From: Xanthomarina sp035306605
GTDB taxonomy: Bacteria > Bacteroidota > Bacteroidia > Flavobacteriales > Flavobacteriaceae
DNA: 64,000 nt
Assembly (NCBI GenBank): GCA_035306605.1
Contig: DATGNR010000078.1
Reading direction: 5' to 3' (one strand)
Each line of letters opens with the position of its first letter. Within the stretch, counting starts at the first letter, position 1. The notes beneath the pieces are model-generated. The model was given only the letters and a program-made list of their open reading frames with translations. It had not been told where the DNA came from and did no database searches. Both the position numbers and the translations under genes were made by a program. Positions 18,151 through 26,581 of the stretch are shown here, piece after piece.

Positions 18151-19017
18151 TTACTTAACTATTGGACGCATTAATCCTTCTTGGGCTACAGAAGCTACAA
18201 GTTTTCCGTCTCGCGTAAAAATATTACCTCTGGCAAAACCTCTGGCGTTAGAGGTGCTTGGAGATTCTAAAGAAAACAACATCCAATCGTCTAAATCGAA
18301 ATCTCTAAAATACCACATAGAATGATCCAAACTTGCAGTTTGCAAATTCCCCCAATGAGCAGTGGCTGCATGAGGCTGTATGGCTACCGACAAAATATTA
18401 TAATCTGAAATATAGGTCAGGATTTGTTGTTTTGTAGGCAAATCTAAATTTGAAGTATTACCTTTTAATTTAAACCAAACATCCGTATAAGGTGGTAGAT
18501 TTTTTTTATTCAAAGGATTCGGCACTTCCGTAGGTTTAAATTCTACAGGTCTAGGAATCTCTAAAAACGTCTTCGTTTTTTGTGGCAACATATCTCCAAA
18601 TTTCTCTAGCATATCAGTCCAGCTCATTAAGTCTTCGGGCTGAATAATATTTGAACCCATCTTAATTTGATGCTCATGGCCTTTCTCTACTTTATGAAAT
18701 GAAGCTGACAAAATAAAAATAATAGTTCCATTTTGACGAGCAGTGACACGTCTAACAGAGAAACTCCCTCCATCCCTCATAATACTAACTTGATAGTGTA
18801 TGGGCAACTTTAAATTCCCTGCTTCCAAGAAATAGCCATGCATAGAATGCAGAACTCTCTTATTAGTTATAGTCCTATGGGCGGCATTGATGGCTTGAGC
18901 CAGTACTTGCCCTCCAAAAACATTAGGGCTGCCAACAGTTTCACTTCTGCCTTCAAACAAGTTTTCAGAAAGCTGCTCTAAAATTAAAATATCTAATAGG
19001 TCGTTTACAGATGTCAT
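18151..19017 (-). CDS. tesB: Acyl-CoA thioesterase II
   Basis: A 288-residue double hot-dog protein hydrolysing acyl-CoA to free fatty acid and CoA. It carries the N-terminal GSPNVFGGQVLAQAINAA, the MHGYFLEAG strand and the C-terminal LDHSMWYFRDF segment typical of TesB; the LGS-like end is ARGNIFTRDGKLVASVAQEG. It is the first gene of the four-gene minus-strand run ending at 15716. Confidence 0.92.
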   Translation of the reverse strand: MTSVNDLLDILILEQLSENLFEGRSETVGSPNVFGGQVLAQAINAAHRTITNKRVLHSMHGYFLEAGNLKLPIHYQVSIMRDGGSFSVRRVTARQNGTIIFILSASFHKVEKGHEHQIKMGSNIIQPEDLMSWTDMLEKFGDMLPQKTKTFLEIPRPVEFKPTEVPNPLNKKNLPPYTDVWFKLKGNTSNLDLPTKQQILTYISDYNILSVAIQPHAATAHWGNLQTASLDHSMWYFRDFDLDDWMLFSLESPSTSNARGFARGNIFTRDGKLVASVAQEGLMRPIVK

Positions 19018-19069
19018 AAATTGAAATTCTAATCTTTAATTTTCCAAAACTATTAAATTCATTTTTGGG

Positions 19070-19096
19070 TTGGTCTTATTTTTATAATTAGTTTTG
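19070..19096 (+). promoter_or_regulatory. Candidate promoter for the 19123 lipoprotein gene
   Basis: TTG at 19070-19072 and TAGTTTTG at 19089-19096 are separated by 16 bp, close to the Bacteroidota -33/-7 arrangement. The -7 box ends 26 nt before the ATG at 19123. Confidence 0.45.
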
Positions 19097-19122
19097 GATA
19101 AAACGGTTTTTATCACAACTTT

Positions 19123-19932
19123 ATGATTCGTAAAACGATATTTATTTTATGCTCACTCCTTTTGTTATGCTCATGTAACAAAGGTCGTTTGCATAAAATA
19201 GGAGATTTTCCTTTATCTTTAAAAGAAGCCTCTGCTGCCGAAATTGTTAAGGGCTCGCCACTAATTTGGACCATAGAGGATTCTAGAAATCCCAACATAC
19301 TTTATGGCGTAAATGAAAGAGGAAATATCATTAGAGAAATAACTGTAATAAATGCTACAAACAAAGACTGGGAAGATTTAACAAGCGATTCCTACGGAAA
19401 TATTTATATAGGTGATTTTGGAAATAACAAAAAGGACAGAGACTCTTTTAACATTTATAAAATATCCAATCTAAAAGATGTAAAGCAACATGCCATTGCT
19501 GAATTGATAACATTTAAACTACCACCCGGCACAAAAAAACTGAATTTTGAAGCCTTTTTCATCTACAAAAAGCACTTCTATATTATAAATAAGAAAAGTA
19601 AAAAAACCATGCTATTTAAGGTTCCAAACCGTATTGGAAACCATACTGCAGAATATGTTTGCAGCTTTAATCTTGAAAACGAAAAACAAAAAATAACATC
19701 GGCCGACATTAGTAAGGACGGAAAAACCATAGTTTTATTAAATCATAATATGATTTGGAAAATAACCGATTTTCATACGGATGATTTTTGTAGTGCCACC
19801 ATAGAAAATATACCTCTGAATCACATTTCTCAAAAAGAAGGCATTTGCTTTAAAGACGAAAACACCGTGTTAATTACAGACGAACGGATTGGGTTTATTG
19901 GAGGTAATATCTACTCCATAAAAATAAAATAA
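19123..19932 (+). CDS. Predicted lipoprotein, beta-propeller-like
   Basis: A 269-residue exported lipoprotein: hydrophobic signal then LLLLCSC, with the lipidated Cys near residue 18. The rest reads as repeated strand pairs (SYGNIYIGDFGNN, NILYGVNERGNI, ISKDGKTIVLLNHN) resembling SdiA-regulated or NHL-type propellers. No catalytic residues are recognised. It stands alone on the plus strand between two minus-strand operons. Confidence 0.75.
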   Translation: MIRKTIFILCSLLLLCSCNKGRLHKIGDFPLSLKEASAAEIVKGSPLIWTIEDSRNPNILYGVNERGNIIREITVINATNKDWEDLTSDSYGNIYIGDFGNNKKDRDSFNIYKISNLKDVKQHAIAELITFKLPPGTKKLNFEAFFIYKKHFYIINKKSKKTMLFKVPNRIGNHTAEYVCSFNLENEKQKITSADISKDGKTIVLLNHNMIWKITDFHTDDFCSATIENIPLNHISQKEGICFKDENTVLITDERIGFIGGNIYSIKIK

Positions 19933-19937
19933 GCATA

Positions 19938-19976
19938 AAAAAAAGCCTTCTAGTTACAAAAACTTAAAGGCCTTAT
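19938..19976 (-). terminator. Terminator-like hairpin after msrA
   Basis: On the minus strand, GCCTT pairs with AAGGC across an AT-rich loop and is followed by eight T residues. It lies 17 nt after the msrA stop. The stem is short, so confidence is moderate. Confidence 0.5.
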
Positions 19977-19992
19977 GATATTAGGTGTACTC

Positions 19993-20532
19993 CTACTTCA
20001 GCTTGTCTGCATGAATTCTACGAAGTTTTGATAACTTCGGCGCTATTACCATACTACAATACCCCTGTTCTTTATTGTTCCTGTAATAATCCTGATGATC
20101 CCTTTCGGCTTCGTAGAAAATTCCCAACCTACTTAATTCAGTAACTATAGTATCTTCAAAATACGGAGCCAATTCTTGAAGTATAATTTCGGCCAACATC
20201 TTTTGTTCTTCATTATGATAAAAAATCACTGAACGATATTGTGTCCCTTTATCTGCCCCTTGACGATTTAAAGTAGTTGGGTCGTGGGTTGTCATAAAAA
20301 CGATTAAAATATCTTTGTATGAAATAACATTTGCATCAAAAGTAACTTGAATTACTTCTGCATGTCCAGTTAAGCCAGAGCACACTTCTCTATAAGTTGG
20401 TTTTCCAGGAACAGTTCCACCGGAATACCCAGAAACCACTTTTTCTACACCCTTTATTTCTTGAAAAACCGCTTCTGTACACCAAAAACAACCACCACCA
20501 AAGGTCGCTAATTGAATATTTTTACTGCTCAT
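19993..20532 (-). CDS. msrA: Peptide-methionine (S)-S-oxide reductase
   Basis: A 179-residue MsrA that repairs the S-sulfoxide of methionine. The catalytic cysteine lies in FGGGCFWCTEAVF near the N-terminus, with YSGGTVPGKPTYREVC and the substrate-binding EAERDHQDYY region. There is no signal peptide, so it is cytoplasmic. Its ATG directly abuts the msrB stop (20533), giving a coupled pair that covers both methionine sulfoxide epimers. Confidence 0.95.
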   Translation of the reverse strand: MSSKNIQLATFGGGCFWCTEAVFQEIKGVEKVVSGYSGGTVPGKPTYREVCSGLTGHAEVIQVTFDANVISYKDILIVFMTTHDPTTLNRQGADKGTQYRSVIFYHNEEQKMLAEIILQELAPYFEDTIVTELSRLGIFYEAERDHQDYYRNNKEQGYCSMVIAPKLSKLRRIHADKLK

Positions 20533-20979
20533 TTATTCCTTTTCTAAGATAATTGATTCCGAATTCACACAATATCTCAAACCACTTGGCTCTGGACCAT
20601 CAGGAAACACATGTCCTAAATGTGCATCGCAGGTATTACACATAACTTCCACGCGCACCATACCAAAAGCGGTATCTTTTTCATATTTAATAGCATTAAC
20701 TTTGATAGGCTGGGTAAAGCTAGGCCATCCTGAACTTGAGTCAAATTTTATAGTAGAATCAAATAAGGGGGCGTGACAACAAACACAATTGTATTTACCT
20801 GCTTCATGTACACTACAAAGAGCACCACTATGCGGGGCTTCTGTCCCTTTTAATCTAGTAATTCTATATTGCTCTGGGGTTAATTGAGCCTGCCATTCCG
20901 CAGTAGTTTTCTCAACCCGAGAGTCTGGTGTTGGATTTCCTTTTACAGAAAAACTTATAATATCTTTCCAAGTTAGCAT
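20533..20979 (-). CDS. msrB: Peptide-methionine (R)-S-oxide reductase
   Basis: About 148 residues. The zinc-binding CxxC pairs are CVCCHAPLF and CNTCDAHLGHVF, and the catalytic cysteine is in LRYCVNSESI. The ATG at 20979 (MLTWKDIISF) is preferred over the TTG-started frame at 21021, whose extra 14 residues are basic and unconserved. It is first in the msrB-msrA operon. Confidence 0.93.
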   Translation of the reverse strand: MLTWKDIISFSVKGNPTPDSRVEKTTAEWQAQLTPEQYRITRLKGTEAPHSGALCSVHEAGKYNCVCCHAPLFDSTIKFDSSSGWPSFTQPIKVNAIKYEKDTAFGMVRVEVMCNTCDAHLGHVFPDGPEPSGLRYCVNSESIILEKE

Positions 20980-21074
20980 GTTACTTTTCAGTTTTAAAGA
21001 TTCGTGTCGTCTACTTTTCAATTTTCTTAGTCGTTAGTAAAGTTACCGACTTACATTACAAAAGTACTGAAAAC

Positions 21075-21107
21075 AAAAAAGCCTCAACCTAAAGTTGAAG
21101 CTTTCTC
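21075..21107 (-). terminator. Stranded former terminator of tRNA-Leu, outside the island's left end
   Basis: On the minus strand this reads AGCTTCAAC, a CTTTA loop, GTTGAGGCT and then a run of T, a 9-bp stem with one G-T pair. It sits immediately beyond the left 15-bp repeat, in the position a terminator would have held just 3' of the tRNA-Leu gene before the island inserted. It may also terminate nothing now, as no minus-strand gene precedes it closely. Confidence 0.6.
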
Positions 21108-21112
21108 TAATT

Positions 21113-21127
21113 TTGTGCGGGCGGGGA
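21113..21127. repeat. attL: left 15-bp direct repeat of the tRNA-Leu island
   Basis: ttgtgcgggcgggga is an exact copy of 38364-38378, which is the 3' end of the tRNA-Leu(UAG) gene (acceptor strand, discriminator and part of the T stem). The flanks on both sides differ between the copies. It marks the distal boundary of the integrated island. Confidence 0.9.
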
Positions 21128-21257
21128 TAGTACAATCATTGATTTCATTAATATTCAATTAATCTATAAAGAGCTCAAAACTACTATATTTAATGGTGTT
21201 TAAAAGACATTAACTTATTTTTAATTTATTCTAATCTTATTTAATTTTATCAAAATG

Positions 21258-21277
21258 GGGGAATATTAGGGGAATAT
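21258..21277 (+). repeat. Tandem GGGGAATAT sites, candidate integrase arm-binding sites
   Basis: GGGGAATAT occurs at 21258-21266 and 21269-21277. The second copy extends to attaggggaatat (21265-21277), found again in the same orientation at 38298-38310 near the other end of the island. Paired short repeats inside both att sites are what tyrosine integrases use as arm sites. Confidence 0.5.
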
Positions 21278-21314
21278 ACTATTAATTTATATCTTTGAAT
21301 AAAGGATTTAAATT

Positions 21315-22628
21315 ATGGCCAGCAGCAACTTCAGAATTAAAACAAACAACGATTGGAATACTATTTATTATAGATTCAAACAAGGAGGTCAATTTGATTT
21401 AGAGCTTTCTACAGGAATTCAAATTCCTAAAGATAGATGGAGTCAATCTAAACAGAAAATTTTAATAACCCCTCTAATGGACTTCAAAAGCTTTAATGAA
21501 AAGCTTGTAGAGTTAGATATTTTTATTAGGAAAGAGTATGAAAACTCCAAAATTAATTCCTCTATTATTAATTCAAAATGGTTAAAAGAAAAAATAGCTT
21601 CCTTTTTCAAAAGAGAAACACAGGAGGAAGATACCAATGAAAAGATTTTCTTAACCAATTTCATAAGCTCCTTTATTAAGGAATCACATAACAAAAAGAC
21701 TAGAAACAATAAGCCTATTGCAAAAAGAACTATTCAGCATTATCAAACTACACAAAACAAAATAATTGCCTTTGAAGAGTTTACAAAATATCGCGTACTA
21801 TTAAGTGAAATAGATATAGATTTTCATACAAAATTTATCGAATTTCTAGAGACCGAACAAAAACTAAACCCTAACACAATTGGAGGTTATATAGATGATA
21901 TTAAGCTCTTTTGTAGAAACGCCACTAGAAAAGGGATAGAAATACCTAATGATTATAGATTTCCTGAATTTTATAGCCCTTCTAATAAGACTAAAGACAT
22001 CTATTTGAAAGAAGATGAAATTAATAAGGTATATAATGCTTCTTTCGATTTAGAACACCTAGATAATGCAAGGGATTGGTTTATCATTGGATTAAGAACA
22101 GGGTTAAGGATATCAGATTTTTTAAAGCTAACAAAAAAGCATCTTGAAGATGGTTTCATTGAAAAAACGACAGAAAAGACTGAATACCCTGTTTTAATTC
22201 CACTACATGACCAAGTTAAAGCCATATTAGCAAAAAGAAACGGTTGCTTCCCTAGAAGGATTAGCGACCAAAGATTTAATGAATATATAAAAAGGGTATG
22301 TGAGGAAGTAGGTATAAATGAAAAGGTAGAAGGAGCTAAAATGTGCCATGTTAAAACTGTAATTATAAAGGATAAAAAAGGAAAGGATAAAAAGAAAAAA
22401 ATATACAGAAAAAAACATGGTGTTTACTCGAAACATGAATTAGTCTCCTCTCACATTTGCCGAAGGACTTTTGCCACTAACTTATACGGCAAGATTGACA
22501 CATTAACAATTATGAAAATAACTGGACACAAAACCGAGAGTCAATTTTTAGATTACATTAAAATAACGCCTAGGGAATATGCTGAAAAATTAAAAGCTTA
22601 TTGGAGTAAAAATTCATTAAACATATAA
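21315..22628 (+). CDS. int: Tyrosine recombinase, integrase of the tRNA-Leu island
   Basis: A 437-residue Bacteroidota-type tyrosine integrase. It has an arm-binding-like N-terminal domain (to about residue 100), a SAM-like core-binding domain (about 110-215) and the catalytic domain: R265 in GLRTGLRISDF, K288, H380-I-C-R383, H405 in GHKTESQF and the nucleophile Y414 in FLDYIK. A lysine-rich insertion (about 345-367) precedes HxxR. It starts 188 nt inside the left repeat and reads inwards. A TATCTTTG box at 21290-21297 is its likely -7 element. All catalytic residues are present, so it should be active. Confidence 0.95.
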   Translation: MASSNFRIKTNNDWNTIYYRFKQGGQFDLELSTGIQIPKDRWSQSKQKILITPLMDFKSFNEKLVELDIFIRKEYENSKINSSIINSKWLKEKIASFFKRETQEEDTNEKIFLTNFISSFIKESHNKKTRNNKPIAKRTIQHYQTTQNKIIAFEEFTKYRVLLSEIDIDFHTKFIEFLETEQKLNPNTIGGYIDDIKLFCRNATRKGIEIPNDYRFPEFYSPSNKTKDIYLKEDEINKVYNASFDLEHLDNARDWFIIGLRTGLRISDFLKLTKKHLEDGFIEKTTEKTEYPVLIPLHDQVKAILAKRNGCFPRRISDQRFNEYIKRVCEEVGINEKVEGAKMCHVKTVIIKDKKGKDKKKKIYRKKHGVYSKHELVSSHICRRTFATNLYGKIDTLTIMKITGHKTESQFLDYIKITPREYAEKLKAYWSKNSLNI

Positions 22629-22673
22629 ATTTACAACGATTTAAATATTAAACACTATATCAATTAAGAAAAT

Positions 22674-22780
22674 CAAAGTTGATGATGAAGCAACTAATAA
22701 TCTTTTGCTTTGAATGGAAATCACAATTTAAAATTTTAAAATCTCACGTTGTTTCCCTAAAAGATTGGCTTGAAAATTAA
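22674..22780 (+). pseudogene. Deletion remnant related to the 120-aa protein at 23968
   Basis: A 32-codon frame from ATG 22682 ends FKILKSHVVSLKDWLEN, which aligns with the C-terminus of the 23968-24330 protein (LVILKAHLVSLKWWFDN). Just before it, in another frame, the DNA encodes IKVDDE, matching IKVDDD near residue 32 of that protein. This looks like a related gene that lost its middle and its frame. It is too short to assume function. Confidence 0.6.
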
Positions 22781-22845
22781 ATTTTTCAACTTATATCAAT
22801 AATACTCCTTATTAATCTTATATTTATTACACTAACCAACTTATT

Positions 22846-23748
22846 ATGAAAACAATAAACAAATATTTTTTTTTAAACACATTCACCATCTTATTCTTAT
22901 CCATAATAACATTTACTAATTGCAGTAGTGACGATAATAGTAGTAATGACAATACAGACAACCCTGTCTATTTAGACACCAATGGCAGTACTATTAAGGC
23001 TAAAGAATGGGCAGAAATTGGAGATATAGGTGAAATTAACGGGGAATTATACACGGTTGTAGATTATCAGGTATTAAGACAGATGATTATCAATGATGAA
23101 GATTTCTCTAAAGTCGCTACAACTTTTGTTACCAACATGCACACACTATTTAGAGATAATAGCAGCGGTATTGTTTACCCAATAAATTATGACATAACAA
23201 GCTGGGACACAAGCAACGTAACTACCATGCATGGTATGTTTTATGACCAAGAATCTTTTAATCAAGATATAGGAAATTGGAATACAGGTAATGTAAGCTC
23301 AATGGCTAGTATGTTTACAAACGCACACTCATTTAATCAAGATATTGGAAATTGGGACACAAGCAATGTAAGTACAATGTATGCCATGTTTGCAAACTCA
23401 TATTCATTCAATCAAGATATTGGGGATTGGAACACAAGTAACGTAAGAACAATGAGTCTTATGTTTACAAGCTCACATTCATTTAATCAAGTCATTGGGA
23501 ATTGGAACACAAGTAATGTAATCAATATGGGTTGGATGTTTGCAAATGCACAGTCTTTTAATCAAGACATAGGAAGTTGGGACACAAGCAATGTTACTGA
23601 AATGATTCAGATGTTTAACGCTGCTCAATCATTTAATCAAAATATATCTTCATGGTGTGTTTCTAATTTCACACAAGAACCACAACATTTCTCTATAGAC
23701 TCACCTTTAATGACAATAAATAAACCTATTTGGGGAACATGCCCTTAA
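22846..23748 (+). CDS. BspA-like (DUF285) surface lipoprotein with 25-residue repeats
   Basis: A 300-residue protein with a signal peptide and a cysteine at residue 26 followed by SSDDNSSND; an acidic SDD stretch after the lipidated Cys is the surface-export signal of Flavobacteriia lipoproteins. Residues about 105-270 hold six near-identical repeats built on SFNQDIGNWNTSNV..M..MF, the DUF285/BspA leucine-rich-like pattern used in adhesins. It ends with a divergent cap containing two cysteines (SSWCVSNF, WGTCP). Probably an adhesin or decoy on the cell surface; its role in the island is unclear. Confidence 0.85.
   Translation: MKTINKYFFLNTFTILFLSIITFTNCSSDDNSSNDNTDNPVYLDTNGSTIKAKEWAEIGDIGEINGELYTVVDYQVLRQMIINDEDFSKVATTFVTNMHTLFRDNSSGIVYPINYDITSWDTSNVTTMHGMFYDQESFNQDIGNWNTGNVSSMASMFTNAHSFNQDIGNWDTSNVSTMYAMFANSYSFNQDIGDWNTSNVRTMSLMFTSSHSFNQVIGNWNTSNVINMGWMFANAQSFNQDIGSWDTSNVTEMIQMFNAAQSFNQNISSWCVSNFTQEPQHFSIDSPLMTINKPIWGTCP
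23190..23660 (+). repeat. Six tandem 75-bp coding repeats
   Basis: The DNA encoding SFNQDIGNW recurs six times with 75-bp spacing and strong nucleotide similarity (tcatttaatcaagatattgg and close variants). Such arrays can gain or lose units by slippage or recombination. Confidence 0.8.
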
Positions 23749-23871
23749 TTTATGAGGTACTATCTTAAAGGCTTGCATCCTAATTCGTAATTTCTCAAAA
23801 ATTCTATTACATTTAAGTTATAATATAATTTATACTTCAAGAATCTTAATTTATAAGATACCAACCGAGAC

Positions 23872-23928
23872 GAGAGTCCACGGTGGTTAAATGATGTGGA
23901 CTGACTGTCAAAATAAAGTGCAACTCTC
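23872..23928 (+). other. Stem-loop leader upstream of the 23968 gene
   Basis: agtccac (23875-23881) pairs with gtggact (23896-23902), and gagagt (23872-23877) can pair instead with actctc (23923-23928). The two pairings compete for the same bases. It lies 40-96 nt before the ATG, so a leader structure is possible; no known riboswitch matches. Confidence 0.35.
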
Positions 23929-23967
23929 CTATTTAATTGATGATGTTTTTAATAAAACAAAAAAGTT

Positions 23968-24330
23968 ATGGCCATTCAAAAATTATTCAGTTTTTTTAAT
24001 TCTTTTAAAAGCAAAAAGACTGTAAGAAATAATCATAAATTAGAGATTAACAAACCTGTTCAAAGAATAAAAGTTGATGATGATTTTAGCATCATAAAAC
24101 AAGCTTTTATTGATTTAGGCATTGATATAACGGATATGTCAGTCAAGAAAATTGAAAATGAATTAGATAAAAGGATAATAAACAATATTGGAAACTCACT
24201 ACAGCAAACAAAAGATAGCAAAGGCGAGGAAGCCACAAGAAATTTTTTTGCCCATAATGAAAACCACAATTTAGTTATTTTAAAAGCTCATCTGGTATCT
24301 CTTAAGTGGTGGTTTGATAATAATCTATAA
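23968..24330 (+). CDS. Hypothetical island protein, 120 aa
   Basis: Unrecognised. The N-terminus is hydrophobic then basic (KLFSFFNSFKSKK), the middle predicts helices (DFSIIKQAFIDLGIDITDMS), and the end is NLVILKAHLVSLKWWFDNN. A decayed relative lies 1.2 kb upstream, which shows the family has existed at least twice in this island. No neighbour on its strand suggests a role. Confidence 0.65.
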   Translation: MAIQKLFSFFNSFKSKKTVRNNHKLEINKPVQRIKVDDDFSIIKQAFIDLGIDITDMSVKKIENELDKRIINNIGNSLQQTKDSKGEEATRNFFAHNENHNLVILKAHLVSLKWWFDNNL

Positions 24331-24389
24331 TGCTCTAATAAATCTAACATCAACCTTGACTCATTCTGCATTCCTCAATTTGAATTTAA

Positions 24390-25103
24390 TTAGTTCCGCA
24401 AGCTTTTTTTTAAACACAATATATGTTGATTAATCCAATTATCTAAATTATCTCTATAATCTTGACCTCCACGGTTAACAGCAGTTTGAGATGGACTGTA
24501 AGAAGTGGAAACAAATTCAATTTCATTGTTATTACAAGTATTAATAATTTGTGTAACAAATGGATTAAAACCTAAATTAATATTTAATGGTCTTGCAATT
24601 AAATTATTCTCAATTCGACGATTACCTAATGTATGGATTACTTTGGTGATATTATTTTGCTCTAAAAGCTCTATTATCTGATGATTAAACTCTAAGGTTT
24701 TATAAAATAATTGATTATTAAAATTAAACGGTCTTCTTACTCGAAAGAGTTCTTTATCTTCATATTTAGTGTAAATGCGTTCATTTACATATTGATTTAG
24801 AACTTCTTCATTGGCACATTCTAACTCAATGGAGTTAATGATGTCGCAACAGAAAAATCTATATTTATTCATACAGACTATTTTGTCTTGAAGATTGTTC
24901 GTGAAATGATTTTCAGGTAAATTCATGTTTCTGGCTATACTTTTCCAAAAATGATTTGTGGTTCTACCATAATAAAAATCTGTAATTTGATTTGGGTCTG
25001 GTTTATTTGGATTAAATGAACCTAAAACTAATGTCTTTGATTTTTTAAAAATTGGATTTAGGTTTTCCAAATCCCAATTTACTAATGCGTGTTGTATTAT
25101 CAT
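24390..25103 (-). CDS. Uracil-DNA-glycosylase-superfamily-like protein (family 6-like)
   Basis: A 237-residue protein that reads like the UDG fold: LVLGSFNPNKPDPNQ (residues 25-39) resembles motif 1, YYGRTTNHFWKSIA (44-57) matches the YYgHprNxFW signature of the hypoxanthine/G:T-mismatch group, and STSYSPSQTAVNR near the end resembles the DNA-intercalation loop region (PSTSPA in relatives). It would excise damaged or modified bases. It stands alone on the minus strand in the island. Assignment rests on motif pattern only. Confidence 0.6.
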   Translation of the reverse strand: MIIQHALVNWDLENLNPIFKKSKTLVLGSFNPNKPDPNQITDFYYGRTTNHFWKSIARNMNLPENHFTNNLQDKIVCMNKYRFFCCDIINSIELECANEEVLNQYVNERIYTKYEDKELFRVRRPFNFNNQLFYKTLEFNHQIIELLEQNNITKVIHTLGNRRIENNLIARPLNINLGFNPFVTQIINTCNNNEIEFVSTSYSPSQTAVNRGGQDYRDNLDNWINQHILCLKKSLRN

Positions 25104-25197
25104 TTTTCAGTTTTGTAAGTAACAAGTTACCATATAGTACATATCTTGTTTATCAACTAATTTAGCAAACAGAAACCGAATAGAAAATCTAAGAGGA

Positions 25198-25252
25198 TTT
25201 TCGTAAGTAGGCGAGTACTAGCTATTATTATACATGCCGTTAACCACAGGTT
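25198..25252 (-). repeat. Left member of an inverted pair of related noncoding elements
   Basis: On the minus strand it begins CCTGTGGTTAACG (25250-25238) followed 17 nt later by TAGTACTCG. The element at 27590 on the plus strand begins CTTGTGGGTAACG (11 of 13 identical) and has TTAGTACG at similar distance. Together they frame the four-gene block 25253-27577. Confidence 0.5.
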
Positions 25253-26581
25253 TTATTCCGATTTATTTAGTATATATTCAAATATGTTCGATGTGATTTT
25301 TTCCATTCCTTCTGCAATTTTATCGGAATGATAAACAACTTCAAATTCTAAATCATCGTATTTCGCTGTTAAATATATTGTGTCTTTTACCGCTCGAATA
25401 TTTAGAGGAATCGAAATTTCAAATTTGACATCGTATCCATATTTTTCAAATTCTTTATTAGTTAGTAAAACATCTGTATTGTCAGTAGAATTGAATAAAG
25501 TGTTTTCTATTTTAACTGTTTGACTAATACTGTTTTTATCAACTAATGTTGTGAATTGAACAATTTCATAATCTTTTCTGTCTTCTAATTTTACAACTAA
25601 ATTAGTTGGTGGAATAATCTTTTCAATTACTGATTTATTTTTAACTCGAATGGTAGAATACTTTGCTTTTTTGGAGTCTTTAATTTGAAGACTGTAATTT
25701 GGATTTTGAGTTATTTTGAAAATAGGGTTAAAAATTTTCTTTCTATCTTCTTCGTCATATTCGTTTAATATAAGATTAACAGTTTCTTCATCATAATCCG
25801 CATCTAAAACTATATCTTTATACTTATAACCAACACCTAAAGCCCAATCTTTTATTTCTCTATCCTCTATTGCACCTTTCATTACTTTATCAACAGCCAA
25901 ACCAACTTCAAAACTCCCATATTTTAAATCAACCATTCGAAAGTCCAAATCAGGAAGGATTCGATTGAATATTTTATGTAGTTTACTATTATCTGTTTTT
26001 AGTTCTTTAAAAGCAACAAAAAAATCTGCCTTCAAAAAATTCTTAAAAGATTTTGATAAGTTTGAAAGTAGGTCAGTTGCTAATTCGTTTAATCCAATTG
26101 TATCTGAATACTTAGCATTAATTGGCGCAAATTTTACATAAAAAGCTTCTTGCCTTAAACTTGTTAAATATGATGTCGATTCATAATTTCTTATGAAATC
26201 TAAGTAATATGAATTCTCTGAAGGTCGATATTCAAGAAATGAATCTTCTAAAGGAAGATAATTATTATCAATAAGGTCAGTCTGAATAATATCTAAATTT
26301 AAAATGTTTCCTTCAAAATCTTGTTCTAGGAAATATCCAATATTCTTATTTTGTAATATTAATTTACGAAGTGATAAATTTTTAGTTAGATAATTATATA
26401 TAGAACTTTCTTCTACTTCAAGCATTAAATAATTATCAGAATTTTCTAATGTATCCACTAAATACAAAAGAAAATGCTTGTCATTTCTTTTATAGTGAGT
26501 TAGAATAGGCTCATCTATAAAAATGATATCTTCAATTTTTTCAAATTGATTAAGGTCGAATATTTTTTTGTTATTCTTCAT
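25253..26581 (-). CDS. Hypothetical island protein, 442 aa, partner of the 130-aa protein
   Basis: Not recognised with certainty. The first ~110 residues (FEKIEDIIFIDEPILTHY, then FLLYLVD) resemble, from memory, the uncharacterised DUF6575 type; this is unverified. A beta-rich C-terminal half follows with no metal or nucleotide motif. No signal peptide. The ATG at 26581 lies inside the end of the 130-aa gene (11-nt overlap), so the two are translationally coupled; the TTG frame from 26599 is not needed. Confidence 0.68.
   Translation of the reverse strand: MKNNKKIFDLNQFEKIEDIIFIDEPILTHYKRNDKHFLLYLVDTLENSDNYLMLEVEESSIYNYLTKNLSLRKLILQNKNIGYFLEQDFEGNILNLDIIQTDLIDNNYLPLEDSFLEYRPSENSYYLDFIRNYESTSYLTSLRQEAFYVKFAPINAKYSDTIGLNELATDLLSNLSKSFKNFLKADFFVAFKELKTDNSKLHKIFNRILPDLDFRMVDLKYGSFEVGLAVDKVMKGAIEDREIKDWALGVGYKYKDIVLDADYDEETVNLILNEYDEEDRKKIFNPIFKITQNPNYSLQIKDSKKAKYSTIRVKNKSVIEKIIPPTNLVVKLEDRKDYEIVQFTTLVDKNSISQTVKIENTLFNSTDNTDVLLTNKEFEKYGYDVKFEISIPLNIRAVKDTIYLTAKYDDLEFEVVYHSDKIAEGMEKITSNIFEYILNKSE

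Noticed and set aside
22846..23748. CRISPR array suggested by regular 75-bp repeats
   Set aside because: The repeats are coding, in frame and without spacers; no cas gene is near.
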